64,000 nucleotides of DNA from Pseudoduganella flava. GTDB lineage: Bacteria; Pseudomonadota; Gammaproteobacteria; Burkholderiales; Burkholderiaceae_D. This document shows, one piece after another, positions 53,052 through 64,000 of this stretch (position 1 is its first letter; each line of letters starts with the position of its first letter). Made by a program: the position numbers and the translations under genes. The notes beneath the pieces were generated by a model that was given only the letters and a program-made list of their open reading frames with translations, was not told the DNA's origin and did not search any database. The stretch covers positions 299,620 through 363,619 of the forward strand of contig NZ_VLKW01000007.1 of assembly GCF_007830495.1 (NCBI RefSeq), in the 5' to 3' direction.

Positions 53052-53365
53052 TATTTAGCCTCCTCGGCGAAATTGATTTCCTGGCCAGGCTTCAGGCACA
53101 CAAACGCGCGCTTGGTGTGGTTGCGACGACCGACGAAACGGCCCGAACGCTTCACTTTACCTTCGCGGTTCACGGTTTGTACCGATTCCACTTCGACCTT
53201 GAACAGCAGTTCAACGGCGGCCTTGATTTCCGGCTTGGTCGCATCCGGCGCTACGCGGAACACGATCTGTTCGTTCTTTTCCGCCAGCATGGTAGCTTTC
53301 TCGGAAATGACCGGCGCCACCAGCACCTTCATCAGGCGCTCTTCGCTAAATTTGACGGCGCTCAT
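53051..53365 (-). CDS. rplW: 50S ribosomal protein L23
   Basis: 104 aa: VLVAPVISEKATMLAEKN and RRNHTKRAFVCLKPGQEI. It is the main docking point for trigger factor and SRP. Overlaps the rplD stop by 4 bases. Confidence 0.98.
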   Translation of the reverse strand: MSAVKFSEERLMKVLVAPVISEKATMLAEKNEQIVFRVAPDATKPEIKAAVELLFKVEVESVQTVNREGKVKRSGRFVGRRNHTKRAFVCLKPGQEINFAEEAK

Positions 53366-53982
53366 GCCAGCAACTCCTCAATCTTGGCCAGTGCCGCTTT
53401 GGTAACCAGGACCTTCTTGTAGAAGACCAGCGACATTGGATCTGCGTGACGCGGCTCCACGACCAGCACGTTCGGCAGGTTGCGGGAAGCCAGCAGCAGG
53501 TTTTCTTCGATGTTGTCGGTGACGATCAGGACCGAATCCAGACCCATGCCGGTCAGCTTTTGCGACAGCAGCTTGGTCTTCGGAGCTTCGATCGACAGAT
53601 CTTCGATCACGACCAGGCGCTCTTCGCGAGCCAGCTGGGACAGGATCGAGCACAGACCCGCGCGGTACATCTTCTTGTTCACTTTGTGGGTGAAGTTCTC
53701 GTCAGGCGAGTTCGGGAAGATGCGGCCGCCGCCACGCCACAGCGGGGACGACGACATACCAGCACGAGCACGGCCGGTGCCCTTCTGGCGCCACGGCTTC
53801 TTGGTCGTGTGGTGGACTTCTTCGCGGTCTTTCTGCTTGCGGTTGCCGGAACGGGCATTGGCAGCATAGGCGACGACGATCTGGTGGATCAGCGCTTCGT
53901 TGTAATCACGGCCGAAAACGGTGTCGGCGGCAGCGACGTTGGACGCGGCTTGACCTTGCGCATTCAAGAGCTTGAGTTCCAT
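53362..53982 (-). CDS. rplD: 50S ribosomal protein L4
   Basis: 206 aa. The tunnel loop KKPWRQKGTGRARAGMSSSP is diagnostic. In E. coli L4 represses the S10 operon by attenuation ahead of rpsJ; here rpsJ is separated from rplD by 9 kb, so such a circuit would not act in the same way. Confidence 0.98.
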   Translation of the reverse strand: MELKLLNAQGQAASNVAAADTVFGRDYNEALIHQIVVAYAANARSGNRKQKDREEVHHTTKKPWRQKGTGRARAGMSSSPLWRGGGRIFPNSPDENFTHKVNKKMYRAGLCSILSQLAREERLVVIEDLSIEAPKTKLLSQKLTGMGLDSVLIVTDNIEENLLLASRNLPNVLVVEPRHADPMSLVFYKKVLVTKAALAKIEELLA

Positions 53983-53985
53983 CGA

Positions 53986-54642
53986 TTAAGCTCCCTTCTT
54001 AGCTTTGACTTTAACGGCTGGCGATACAACAACCTGGCCGTTTTTCGCGCCGGGTACTGCACCTTTCACCAGCAGCAGCTGGCGTTCAGCGTCGATACGA
54101 GCGATTTCCAGGTTCTGGGTCGTCACGGTGACGTCACCCAGGTGACCGGTCATGCGCTTGCCCGGGAACACGCGGCCCGGATCCTGCGCCATACCGATGG
54201 AGCCTGGTACATTGTGCGAACGGGAGTTACCGTGGGTAGCACGGCCGGATGCGAAGTTGTAACGCTTGATCGTACCGGCATAACCTTTACCGATCGAGAC
54301 GCCCTGCACGTCGATCTTCTGACCGACTTCGAACAGCGAAACGGCGACTGCATCGCCAGCTTTCAGTTCGGCTGCCTTTGCGGCGTCGACACGGAATTCC
54401 TTCAGGAAGGAACCGGCTTCGATACCAGCTTTGGCGTAGTGACCCGCAGCGGCTTTGTTCACGCGGGATGCGCGACGTTGACCGAATGCGACCTGAACAG
54501 CGGAATAACCATCCACGTCAGGAGTTTTGATTTGCGCAACACGGTTGTTCGATACGTCCAGCACGGTCACAGGGATCGAATCCCCGTCGTCCGTGAAGAT
54601 GCGCATCATGCCAACCTTGCGACCGAGGAGGCCAAGGCTCAT
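53986..54642 (-). CDS. rplC: 50S ribosomal protein L3
   Basis: 218 aa: MSLGLLGRKVGMMRIFTDDG, and AQDPGRVFPGKRMTGHLG containing the Gln methylated by PrmB in E. coli. It starts assembly of the 50S subunit. It is the first gene of this block; the usual upstream partner rpsJ is about 8.3 kb away, and a candidate promoter lies at 54760-54788. Confidence 0.98.
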   Translation of the reverse strand: MSLGLLGRKVGMMRIFTDDGDSIPVTVLDVSNNRVAQIKTPDVDGYSAVQVAFGQRRASRVNKAAAGHYAKAGIEAGSFLKEFRVDAAKAAELKAGDAVAVSLFEVGQKIDVQGVSIGKGYAGTIKRYNFASGRATHGNSRSHNVPGSIGMAQDPGRVFPGKRMTGHLGDVTVTTQNLEIARIDAERQLLLVKGAVPGAKNGQVVVSPAVKVKAKKGA

Positions 54643-54759
54643 TTTTTCTCCATTCCCACCTACGATTGGGCGGGGCTAAGTTTAACTACAGGCAGTGAAT
54701 TGACTTCACTACTGGAAATGGTACGGACGAAAAAAGACAAATCCATACCGAAGCCGGCT

Positions 54760-54788
54760 AGTGTACTTTGCTTTCCCTCTTGACGCAA
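54760..54788 (-). promoter_or_regulatory. Strong sigma70-like promoter for the rplC block
   Basis: On the minus strand, TTGCGT (54788-54783) and TACACT (54765-54760) are exactly 17 bp apart. It leaves a leader of about 110 nt before rplC and lies downstream of the foreign-looking genes, as needed for an operon cut off from rpsJ. Confidence 0.65.
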
Positions 54789-54836
54789 CAACTAAGTACG
54801 AGGTATGTCACTTGCTGTTGCATAAAGATTGAGCCG

Positions 54837-54854
54837 CCGGCCGGGCCCGGCCGG
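54837..54854. other. 18-bp perfect GC palindrome after the hydrolase gene
   Basis: CCGGCCGGGCCCGGCCGG reads the same on both strands, 70 bases past the hydrolase stop. On the minus strand it is followed by CTCAATCTTT, so it could be a weak terminator. Confidence 0.45.
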
Positions 54855-54923
54855 AAACACGTGGAAGCGGCCGTGCGCGCGGCATGGCGCCGCGCAATTG
54901 CCCAGTGGGGAGTCTGTGACGGG

Positions 54924-56102
54924 CTACCTGGCCAGCGCCTGGTAGACGAGGTTGTGGAAGTCGGTGCCGGCGGCCGGCGCGGCCGCCGACGGCACGTGCT
55001 GCACCATCATCAGGAGCACCATCCGTTCGCGCGGATCGACCGCGAACTCGGCGGACAGGCCGCCGGCCCAGCCGAAGGTGCCCGCGCTGCCCAGCCGGGC
55101 ACGGCGCGCCACGTCCAGCAATACCGCGCCGCCCAGGCCGTATCCTTCCGCATGGCGGCCGTCCCACGTGGGGTCCGGCAGCAGCGACAGGTGGTTCTGC
55201 ATCATCAGCTCGATGCTCTTGCGGCCCAGCACGCGCACACCGTCCAGCGCGCCGCCGTTCAGCAGCATCTGCGCGAAGCGGGCGAAATCCTCCGCCGTCG
55301 AATACAGCCCGTCCGCGCCGCTCAGGTAAGGATGGCGGCGCTGGCCCGGCGCCGCGTCCGTCTCGACGGGCGGCGCCAGCTTGCCGTGCTCGTCGGTGGT
55401 GGCCACGTCGACGATCCGGTGGCGCTGCGCGGGCGGCACGACGAACGCCGTGTCGCGCATCCCCAGCGGCAGGAACAGCCGCTTGTGCAGAAACGCATCG
55501 AAGCGCAAGCCCGACACCACCTCGGCGACGCGGCCGGCCACGGCTGCGCAGATGCCGTCGTCGGCGAAACGCGTGCCGGGTTCAAAGGCGAGCGGGACCG
55601 TGGCCAGCCGCCGCGTGAATTCGGCCAGGTCCGGCGCATCCATCACCTGCGCCGCGGCCAGCCGCGCCGGCGGCGCGAAGCCGGCCGTCTGCGCCAGCAA
55701 CTGCCGGATCGTCAGGCGCGGCGCGGCGCCGGCGAATTCGGGGAGGTACCTGGCGACGGGATCGTCCAGGTCCAGCCTGCCCTCCTCCAGCAGCGTGAGC
55801 ACGGCCGCCGCGGTGACAGCCCGTGTCAGCGTGTCGATGCGGAAGATGGCGTCGCGCGCCAGCGGAGACTGGCGGCCCAGGTCGCGGTGCCCCCAGGCGC
55901 GAAAGTCGACGATGCGGCCGTTGCGCATCACCAGCACGACGGCGCCCAGATATTCGCCGCGGGCGACGCTGGCGGCGAAATGATCGTCCAGCCGCCGCAC
56001 GCGCTCACCCGCCAGTCCCTGGCTCTCCGGCGCAGCTTCCGGCAACGGCGCCGCGTGGGCACAGATCGATGCCAGCAGGACGGTACTGAGGAGTCGTTTC
56101 AT
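54924..56102 (-). CDS. Beta-lactamase-fold serine hydrolase with degenerate active site
   Basis: 392 aa with a signal peptide (LLSTVLLASICAHA). The body matches the class C beta-lactamase/EstB family, e.g. LLAQTAGFAPP, FARFAQMLLNGGALDGVRVL and GTFGWAGGLSAEFAVDP. However, the expected SxxK nucleophile motif reads TLTR at 91-94 (Ser to Thr, Lys to Arg), and the YxN-type tyrosine after PGTRF is replaced by ADD (181 region). The protein may therefore be non-catalytic or bind ligand only. The start is ATG 56102; the frame extends 15 codons further. It lies in the block separating rpsJ from rplC. Confidence 0.85.
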   Translation of the reverse strand: MKRLLSTVLLASICAHAAPLPEAAPESQGLAGERVRRLDDHFAASVARGEYLGAVVLVMRNGRIVDFRAWGHRDLGRQSPLARDAIFRIDTLTRAVTAAAVLTLLEEGRLDLDDPVARYLPEFAGAAPRLTIRQLLAQTAGFAPPARLAAAQVMDAPDLAEFTRRLATVPLAFEPGTRFADDGICAAVAGRVAEVVSGLRFDAFLHKRLFLPLGMRDTAFVVPPAQRHRIVDVATTDEHGKLAPPVETDAAPGQRRHPYLSGADGLYSTAEDFARFAQMLLNGGALDGVRVLGRKSIELMMQNHLSLLPDPTWDGRHAEGYGLGGAVLLDVARRARLGSAGTFGWAGGLSAEFAVDPRERMVLLMMVQHVPSAAAPAAGTDFHNLVYQALAR

Positions 56103-56187
56103 AAACGGTAGATGACCAAGGCAGATGACAGTGGAGCAACGGCCCATTGTACCGTCCTACTCCGCCGCCGATGCGATAATCCGTCTC

Positions 56188-56658
56188 ATGAACACCTATA
56201 TGCTGCTGAAACTGCTGCACGTGCTCAGTTCGACGGTGCTGTTCGGCACCGGCATGGGCATCGCCTTCTTCAAGTGGATCACGGACCGCGCCGGCGACGT
56301 GCGGGCGATCCGCATCGTCACGGAACGGACCGTGCTGGCCGATTACGTGTTCACGACGCCGGCCGTCATCATCCAGCCGGTCACCGGGTTGGCGATGATC
56401 TGGCTGGCGGGCTACCCGCTGTCCTCGTCGTGGATCGTGTGGTCCGTCGCGCTGTACCTGCTGGCCGGCGTGTGCTGGCTGCCTGTCGTGTGGCTGCAGA
56501 TCCGGATGCGCGACCTGGCGCGCGTGGCCGATGCGGCCGGCGCGCCGTTGCCGGCGTTGTACTGGCGTTACCAGCGGCTGTGGTTCGTGCTGGGGATACC
56601 CGCGTTTTCCGCGCTCGTCGTCATTTTCTGGCTGATGCTGAACAAGCCGGCCGGGTAG
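56188..56658 (+). CDS. DUF2269-type integral membrane protein
   Basis: 156 aa with about four membrane helices: MLLKLLHVLSSTVLFGTGMG, a segment near YVFTTPAVIIQPVTGLAMIW, WIVWSVALYLLAGVCWLPVV, and a final helix. The opening KLLHVLSSTVLFGTG and the block ending in LWFVLGIPAF resemble the DUF2269 family, whose function is unknown. The start is the ATG at 56188, as upstream sequence has no homology feel. It is divergent from the hydrolase and is the only plus-strand gene in the inserted block. Confidence 0.8.
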   Translation: MNTYMLLKLLHVLSSTVLFGTGMGIAFFKWITDRAGDVRAIRIVTERTVLADYVFTTPAVIIQPVTGLAMIWLAGYPLSSSWIVWSVALYLLAGVCWLPVVWLQIRMRDLARVADAAGAPLPALYWRYQRLWFVLGIPAFSALVVIFWLMLNKPAG

Positions 56659-56693
56659 CAACATCGCTGCCGGCCCGGTGCGCGGCGCCGGGC

Positions 56694-56724
56694 AAAAAAA
56701 AAGACCAGGCCGAGGCCTGGTCTT
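56694..56724 (-). terminator. Intrinsic terminator after the first TonB-dependent receptor gene
   Basis: Perfect 11-bp stem AAGACCAGGCC / GGCCTGGTCTT with a 2-nt loop, followed on the minus strand by a run of nine T. It separates the receptor gene from the hydrolase. Confidence 0.85.
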
Positions 56725-56742
56725 GCCGGTCGCGTTACACGA

Positions 56743-59547
56743 TCAGAACGTATAGGTCGCCGAGGCGCCCACCACCCGGAACTGGGCCGACGGCTGGTAG
56801 CCGTCGCGCCAGTTGATCGGTGCGGTCTGCGAGAACACGTTGTCGATGTACAGGTTCAGCTTCACGTGCTCGATACCCGTGTACTGCAGGTTGTAGTCGA
56901 CCGTCGTGTTGCTGCCCACGCGGCCGCAGTAGCCCAGGTACTGCTCGGCCACCTTCTGGGTCGCGCAATAGGTCGGCGAATCGAGGCTGTTGTTGGAGAA
57001 GCCGCTGCGGTAGTTCACCGTCACGCCATGGTCCCAGGCGCCCAGCTTCAGCGCGCCGCGCAGCTTCATCCGCAGGCGGGCGCCCACGTCGTAGGTGCCG
57101 GCCTGGTTCTCGCTGTAGGCGTTGTCGGCCACGAGGAAGGTCTGGAACTTCAGCATGTACGAGCCATCCAGCTTGATGCGGATGTTGGCGTCGCCCACGC
57201 GGAAGCGGCCGTCGGCGTCGAAGTCGATGCCGGAGACCCGCGTCTTGCCCGTGTTGACGTACGGGTTGTACACCATGCCCAGCTTGCCGATCCCCTGGAA
57301 GTCGACCGTGTTGCCCGGCGCATATTTGCGCGCCAGCGCGATGAACTCGTTGTCCGTGCCCGTATTGTCGACGCGTATCAGCTGGCCGGCCGGCAGGCTC
57401 GCTTCGCCTTTCAGAATGTCGGCGGTCGCGCGAGTGCCGATCTCATCCTTGCGCTCGATGTGGTAGTAGTCCACCGCCAGCGTCCAGTTCTTGACCGGCT
57501 CGAATACGAGGCCCGTCGTGAACGAGCGCGAGGTTTCCGGCTTCAGGTCCGGGTTCGATGCCACGAAGCTCGGCAGCGACGCCTGGCAGTCGTTGTTACG
57601 GAACGTGTTCGCCTGTGCCTTGTCGGCCGTGGTGGCGTTCGGCGCATTCTGGATCAGGTTGTTCAGCTGGCTGGCGATCGGGCAGCGGCGCGGGTCATTC
57701 AGCGAGTTGACGATCGAGCTGCGGCCCAGGCCGTTGCCGGACTCGACGATGTTCGGCGCCCGGAAGCCGCCGGCCGCCGTGGCGCGCAGCAGCAGGTTGT
57801 CGGTCGCGTTCACGCGCAGGCCCAGCTTCGGCGAGACGTGGGCATCGCTGCCGTCGGTCTTGTCGGCACGCAGCGCGGCGTTCAGCTCGACGCGCTTGAT
57901 CACGGGGATCGTCGCTTCGCCGAACACGGCGTACTGGTTGACCTTGTCCTTCACCTGCAGGCCGAAGATGCCGACCAGCTCACCGTTCAGCACGTTGTCC
58001 GAGCTCTTCATCTCATACGCATTGCTGCGCACGTCCGTGCCGACGGCGATCGACAGCGGGCCGGCGGGCAACTGCGCCACTTCGCCGGACAGCGTCGCAT
58101 CGAAGAACTTCACTTCCGCCTTGCCTTCCGTCGTGCGGACCGGGAACATCGATTCCAGCAACGCGCGGTCGTTCTGCTGGCCGAACTTGTAGGTGCCGTT
58201 GACGATCGCGTCCGTGTAGCCCTTGGCGCTCGGTGCGCGGGTGGCTTTCGTGCCCGTCGACTTCATCCAGCCGGCCGCGGAGCGCCAGTCGAACTTGCCG
58301 AGGGTACCGTTCAGCGACAGCATGACGCGCGACTGCTCGGACTCGGTGCTGTTGAAGTTGAAGCCGTCGCCCGTGTCCATCAGGCGGGCGCGGTATTCGA
58401 CGGGCGCGTCGTAAGGATTGTTCGGGTGGCCGACCGGCAGTTTCGGGTAGTAGTACGGGCCGACCATGCGGCCGCCGTAGACGTCGTACCAGATATTGCC
58501 CGTGCTGGTTGCGCTGCCGTTGCTGGTGCTGAACGGCGCAACGATGTAGTCGTTGGTCGCTCGGGCGTTGGTCAGCTCCAGGTTCGCTTCGATATCGCTG
58601 CCGATCTTGAAGTTCGTAACGCTGGCGATGGCGTGCCGCTTGCTGTCCGTGTTCAGGCCCGTGTACGGCAGCACGTCCCATTTGCACAGCTTGTCGCTCG
58701 GGTCGATCGCCTCCGCCGGGCAGCCCGGTGCGGCCACGATGTTCGTGCTGCTCCGGTAGTAGTTACCGGTCGGCGAGAACGAGCTGCGCGCGTCCCACGT
58801 CGAGCGGCCCGGGGTCAGGCGGTGCCAGTCCGGGTAATGTTCGCGCAGGTCGTCCGTGCTGTAGCCGTCGCGCTTGTAGCCTTCGATCGTCAGGTAGGTA
58901 TTGAAGCCCTGCTTTTCCAGGTCGCCGTAGCCGACGATCGCCGACACGTTCCGGTTGCGCAGGTCTTCGAAGTGCCGCGCCGTCTTGTAGGTGGCCCTGA
59001 TCTGGGCGCCTTCATACTGCTTGCGCAGGATGATGTTGACGACGCCGGCAATCGCGTCCGAGCCGTAGATCGCCGAAGCGCCATCCTTCAGCACCTCGAT
59101 GCGTTCAATCGCATCGCTGGCGATCGCGTCCAGGTTCGTGAAGTTTTCCTGGGCGCCGTCGGCCAGCGCGTACGGCGCGATGCGGCGGCCGTTGACGAGG
59201 ACCAGCGTGGCAACCTTGCCCAGGCCGCGCATTTCAACGGCGGAAGCGCCCGTGGCGAAGCTGCCGGAGCTGCTGCTGGCCGAGTTCAGGTCGGTCGTGA
59301 CGGACGACATCGTCGTCAGGATGCCGAGGGCCGTCGTCTGGCCGGTGCGGTCGATGTCGGCACGCGTCAGGATCTGCACGGAGCCGGCCGTTTCGGCCTC
59401 GGTACGCTTGATGCTTGAGCCGGTGATCTGGACGCGCTGGATTTTTTCCGCGGGTTCGGCGGCCTGTTGGGCTGCCGCGTGTTCGGTGTAGGCAAGGGCC
59501 AGCGCGATCGCGATGGCACGCTTTCTCAACGTGTTCGTGTGCTTCAA
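56743..59547 (-). CDS. TonB-dependent outer-membrane receptor (first of pair)
   Basis: 934 aa. Signal peptide (AIAIALALAYTEHAAA), plug domain (about 40-175, with VEMRGLGKVATLVLVNGRR and IERIEVLKDGASAIYGSDA) and a long beta-barrel ending in aromatic YTF, as needed for BAM insertion. A TonB-box-like segment (EKIQRVQITGSSIKR) precedes the plug. This subclass, with ITGSxIKR and KDGASAIYGSDAI, is common for receptors of large organic substrates rather than siderophores; the substrate is unknown. Four Cys in the barrel may pair. It has its own terminator. Confidence 0.93.
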   Translation of the reverse strand: MKHTNTLRKRAIAIALALAYTEHAAAQQAAEPAEKIQRVQITGSSIKRTEAETAGSVQILTRADIDRTGQTTALGILTTMSSVTTDLNSASSSSGSFATGASAVEMRGLGKVATLVLVNGRRIAPYALADGAQENFTNLDAIASDAIERIEVLKDGASAIYGSDAIAGVVNIILRKQYEGAQIRATYKTARHFEDLRNRNVSAIVGYGDLEKQGFNTYLTIEGYKRDGYSTDDLREHYPDWHRLTPGRSTWDARSSFSPTGNYYRSSTNIVAAPGCPAEAIDPSDKLCKWDVLPYTGLNTDSKRHAIASVTNFKIGSDIEANLELTNARATNDYIVAPFSTSNGSATSTGNIWYDVYGGRMVGPYYYPKLPVGHPNNPYDAPVEYRARLMDTGDGFNFNSTESEQSRVMLSLNGTLGKFDWRSAAGWMKSTGTKATRAPSAKGYTDAIVNGTYKFGQQNDRALLESMFPVRTTEGKAEVKFFDATLSGEVAQLPAGPLSIAVGTDVRSNAYEMKSSDNVLNGELVGIFGLQVKDKVNQYAVFGEATIPVIKRVELNAALRADKTDGSDAHVSPKLGLRVNATDNLLLRATAAGGFRAPNIVESGNGLGRSSIVNSLNDPRRCPIASQLNNLIQNAPNATTADKAQANTFRNNDCQASLPSFVASNPDLKPETSRSFTTGLVFEPVKNWTLAVDYYHIERKDEIGTRATADILKGEASLPAGQLIRVDNTGTDNEFIALARKYAPGNTVDFQGIGKLGMVYNPYVNTGKTRVSGIDFDADGRFRVGDANIRIKLDGSYMLKFQTFLVADNAYSENQAGTYDVGARLRMKLRGALKLGAWDHGVTVNYRSGFSNNSLDSPTYCATQKVAEQYLGYCGRVGSNTTVDYNLQYTGIEHVKLNLYIDNVFSQTAPINWRDGYQPSAQFRVVGASATYTF

Positions 59548-59670
59548 AACTACTCCCAGTGGTTTGTATCGAGGTGCGCCGGCTCTTGTAACCGCTCGTG
59601 GCGGTCCGGCCGGCGTCAGGAGTAATTTCGCACAACATTTACTCTGAAGAAAGATGTATCTGAACGTTTT

Positions 59671-59698
59671 ATTCTGTAACAGTCTATTACTATGGCAA
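59671..59698 (-). promoter_or_regulatory. Candidate promoter for the first receptor gene
   Basis: On the minus strand TTGCCA (5/6) and CAGAAT (4/6) are 16 bp apart, leaving a leader of about 115 nt. Confidence 0.35.
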
Positions 59699-59791
59699 GT
59701 GTTGTTTTACAGGCACACAATGGCGGGTCGGGCAACCATCGGCGCACGCCGGCAGGAGCCCCCTCCCGCCGCGTGCTCGCTGCAGCAAACC

Positions 59792-59816
59792 GGACGATCC
59801 CGCCCCGGGACCGTCC
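59792..59816. other. Hairpin after the second receptor gene
   Basis: GGACGATCCC and GGGACCGTCC pair with one mismatch around a 5-nt loop, 10 bases past the stop. No T-run follows, so termination is uncertain. Confidence 0.3.
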
Positions 59817-59825
59817 AGCGAGCCG

Positions 59826-62711
<2,886 letters not shown>

Positions 62712-62926
62712 GCGTAGACTCCCGAAACTTGTGTGGAAAGGTCGCTGTTACAATTCGTAACGCTTCTTAGCAATTTCTCACGATTAGGGTTGTCTTATCA
62801 AAAACATTCTGCGGAACAGTGCGTATGGATGGCATAACTGTTGTATTACTGCCAAGCGTCCATCGAACGTTCGGCCGCGAGTCGTAACGCCTGATACTTT
62901 ATTCGGACGGTGCGAAACGCTGGGAC

Positions 62927-62959
62927 AAAAAAAAACCGGAACCCTCGGGTTCCGGTTTT
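62927..62959 (-). terminator. Strong intrinsic terminator after rpsJ
   Basis: On the minus strand AAAACCGGAACCC and GGGTTCCGGTTTT form a 13-bp stem with a 2-nt loop, followed by nine T. It is 37 bases past the rpsJ stop and would end the tuf-rpsJ transcript before the receptor genes. Confidence 0.9.
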
Positions 62960-62995
62960 CTCAGCAGGATGGCCCAGCCATCCGGCGCGAATCGA

Positions 62996-63313
62996 TTACT
63001 GCAGCTTGATCTCGACGTCCACGCCAGCCGGCAGGTCCAGCTTCATCAGGGCGTCAACGGTCTTGTCGGTCGGATCCACGATGTCCATCAGACGCTGGTG
63101 CGTACGGATTTCGAACTGGTCGCGCGACGTCTTGTTCACGTGCGGGGAACGCAGCACGTCGTAACGCTGGATGCGGGTCGGCAGAGGAACCGGACCTTTG
63201 ACCACGGCGCCGGTGCGCTTGGCGGTGTCAACGATTTCCAGAGCGGACTGGTCGATCAGTTTGTAGTCGAACGCCTTCAGGCGGATGCGGATCTTTTGAT
63301 TCGGGGTGGACAT
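62996..63313 (-). CDS. rpsJ: 30S ribosomal protein S10 (NusE)
   Basis: 105 aa: QKIRIRLKAFDYKLIDQSA and VVKGPVPLPTRIQRYDVLRS are diagnostic. S10 is also transcription factor NusE in antitermination. It follows tuf on the same strand, as usual, but rplC does not follow; instead a terminator and about 8.3 kb of unrelated genes do. Confidence 0.99.
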   Translation of the reverse strand: MSTPNQKIRIRLKAFDYKLIDQSALEIVDTAKRTGAVVKGPVPLPTRIQRYDVLRSPHVNKTSRDQFEIRTHQRLMDIVDPTDKTVDALMKLDLPAGVDVEIKLQ

Positions 63314-63386
63314 GCTAATTCCTTAAAAAGAACGAACCGGGCGAGGATGCTCCGGCAATGTAAATAAGGTACAACCGCTACAACAG

Positions 63387-63425
63387 AAAGCGGGACCGGC
63401 ATGATAACACAGCCGGCCCCGCTTT
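63387..63425 (-). other. Hairpin between tuf and rpsJ
   Basis: AAAGCGGGACCGGC and GCCGGCCCCGCTTT pair over 14 bp with one mismatch around an 11-nt loop, but no T-run follows on the minus strand. It may be a processing or attenuation element between tuf and rpsJ. Confidence 0.4.
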
Positions 63426-63442
63426 AGATCAGGCCTGGAAAA

Positions 63443-64000
63443 TTAGGCGATGATCTTGGCAACGACGCCCGCGCCGACGGTACGGCCACCTTCGCGGATT
63501 GCGAAGCGCAGACCTTCTTCCATCGCGATCGGGGAGATCAGCTTGACCGTGATCGACACGTTGTCGCCCGGCATCACCATCTCTTTGTCGGCCGGCAGCT
63601 CGATCGAGCCGGTCACGTCCGTCGTACGGAAGTAGAACTGCGGACGGTAGTTGTTGAAGAACGGGGTGTGACGGCCACCTTCGTCTTTCGACAGCACGTA
63701 GATCTCGCCGGTGAAGTGGTTGTGCGGCTTGATCGAGCCCGGCTTGGCCAGAACCTGACCACGCTGGACGTCTTCACGCTTCGTACCACGCAGCAGCAGG
63801 CCGACGTTGTCGCCAGCTTGACCCTGGTCCAGCAGCTTGCGGAACATTTCCACGCCGGTGCAGGTCGTCTTGACGGTGTCGACGATGCCGACGATTTCGA
63901 TTTCTTCGCCGACCTTGATCACGCCGCGCTCGACACGACCGGTCACCACGGTACCGCGGCCGGAGATCGAGAACACGTCTTCCACCGGCATCAGGAACGT
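63443..64000 (-). CDS. tuf: Elongation factor Tu, C-terminal part (5-prime end off the window)
   Basis: 185 visible residues, open at the right edge. FLMPVEDVFSISGRGTVVTG marks the start of domain II, and NNYRPQFYFRTTDVTGSIEL and GRTVGAGVVAKIIA belong to domain III. EF-Tu delivers aminoacyl-tRNA to the ribosome; the GTPase domain lies outside this window. The visible sequence continues upstream in frame. Confidence 0.98.
   Translation of the reverse strand, partial: TFLMPVEDVFSISGRGTVVTGRVERGVIKVGEEIEIVGIVDTVKTTCTGVEMFRKLLDQGQAGDNVGLLLRGTKREDVQRGQVLAKPGSIKPHNHFTGEIYVLSKDEGGRHTPFFNNYRPQFYFRTTDVTGSIELPADKEMVMPGDNVSITVKLISPIAMEEGLRFAIREGGRTVGAGVVAKIIA

Overview
The window reads as a high-GC betaproteobacterial chromosome, most likely Burkholderiales, family Oxalobacteraceae (Massilia / Duganella / Pseudoduganella type). 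This is inferred from gene content and order: pilMNOPQ next to shikimate genes and dgt, System II (ResB/CcsB) cytochrome c maturation, cyaY-lptM-lysA, and a pair of very large TonB-dependent receptors. No tRNA, rRNA, CRISPR array, integrase or transposase gene was recognised.

Layout. 1-5.8 kb: a truncated TPR lipoprotein gene, then mutM, a dynamin-like GTPase and mutY (oxidised-guanine repair with a GTPase between), then a small coiled-coil/membrane protein. 5.8-8.6 kb: dgt and an apparent aroK-aroB fusion gene. 8.7-13.9 kb: the type IV pilus assembly operon pilMNOPQ (minus strand), divergent from mrcA (PBP1A). 16.6-20 kb: a SulP transporter, cyaY, lptM, lysA. 20-25.8 kb: msrQ-msrP periplasmic methionine sulfoxide repair, ccsB-resB, and a dihaem cytochrome c4. 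26-30.2 kb: engB, hemB, a repeat block, a LysR regulator and a divergent MFS transporter. 30.2-38.5 kb: an uncharacterised proline-rich membrane protein, an RND efflux pump with its adaptor, an OmpR-type two-component system and a Spy/CpxP-like protein; together they resemble an envelope-stress/efflux module. 38.6-40.4 kb: dsbD.

40.4-54.6 kb holds the large ribosomal protein cluster on the minus strand, from rplC to rplQ, including secY, infA and rpoA. It is in canonical order, with two unusually long spacers (rpsQ-rplN and rpsK-rpsD). The normal head of the S10 operon, tuf-rpsJ, is not adjacent to rplC. It lies at 63.0-64.0 kb, beyond about 8.3 kb carrying a serine-hydrolase-like protein with degenerate catalytic motifs, a DUF2269-type membrane protein and two TonB-dependent receptors. 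rpsJ is followed by a strong intrinsic terminator, and a sigma70-like promoter lies upstream of rplC, so the split looks transcriptionally real.

Four palindromic repeat elements sit at or beside gene 3-prime ends. Two of them supply the stop codon and last codons of the gene they touch (msrQ and the lysR-type gene). The split S10 operon, the AroK-AroB fusion, the repeat elements and the degenerate hydrolase are the most unusual observations.
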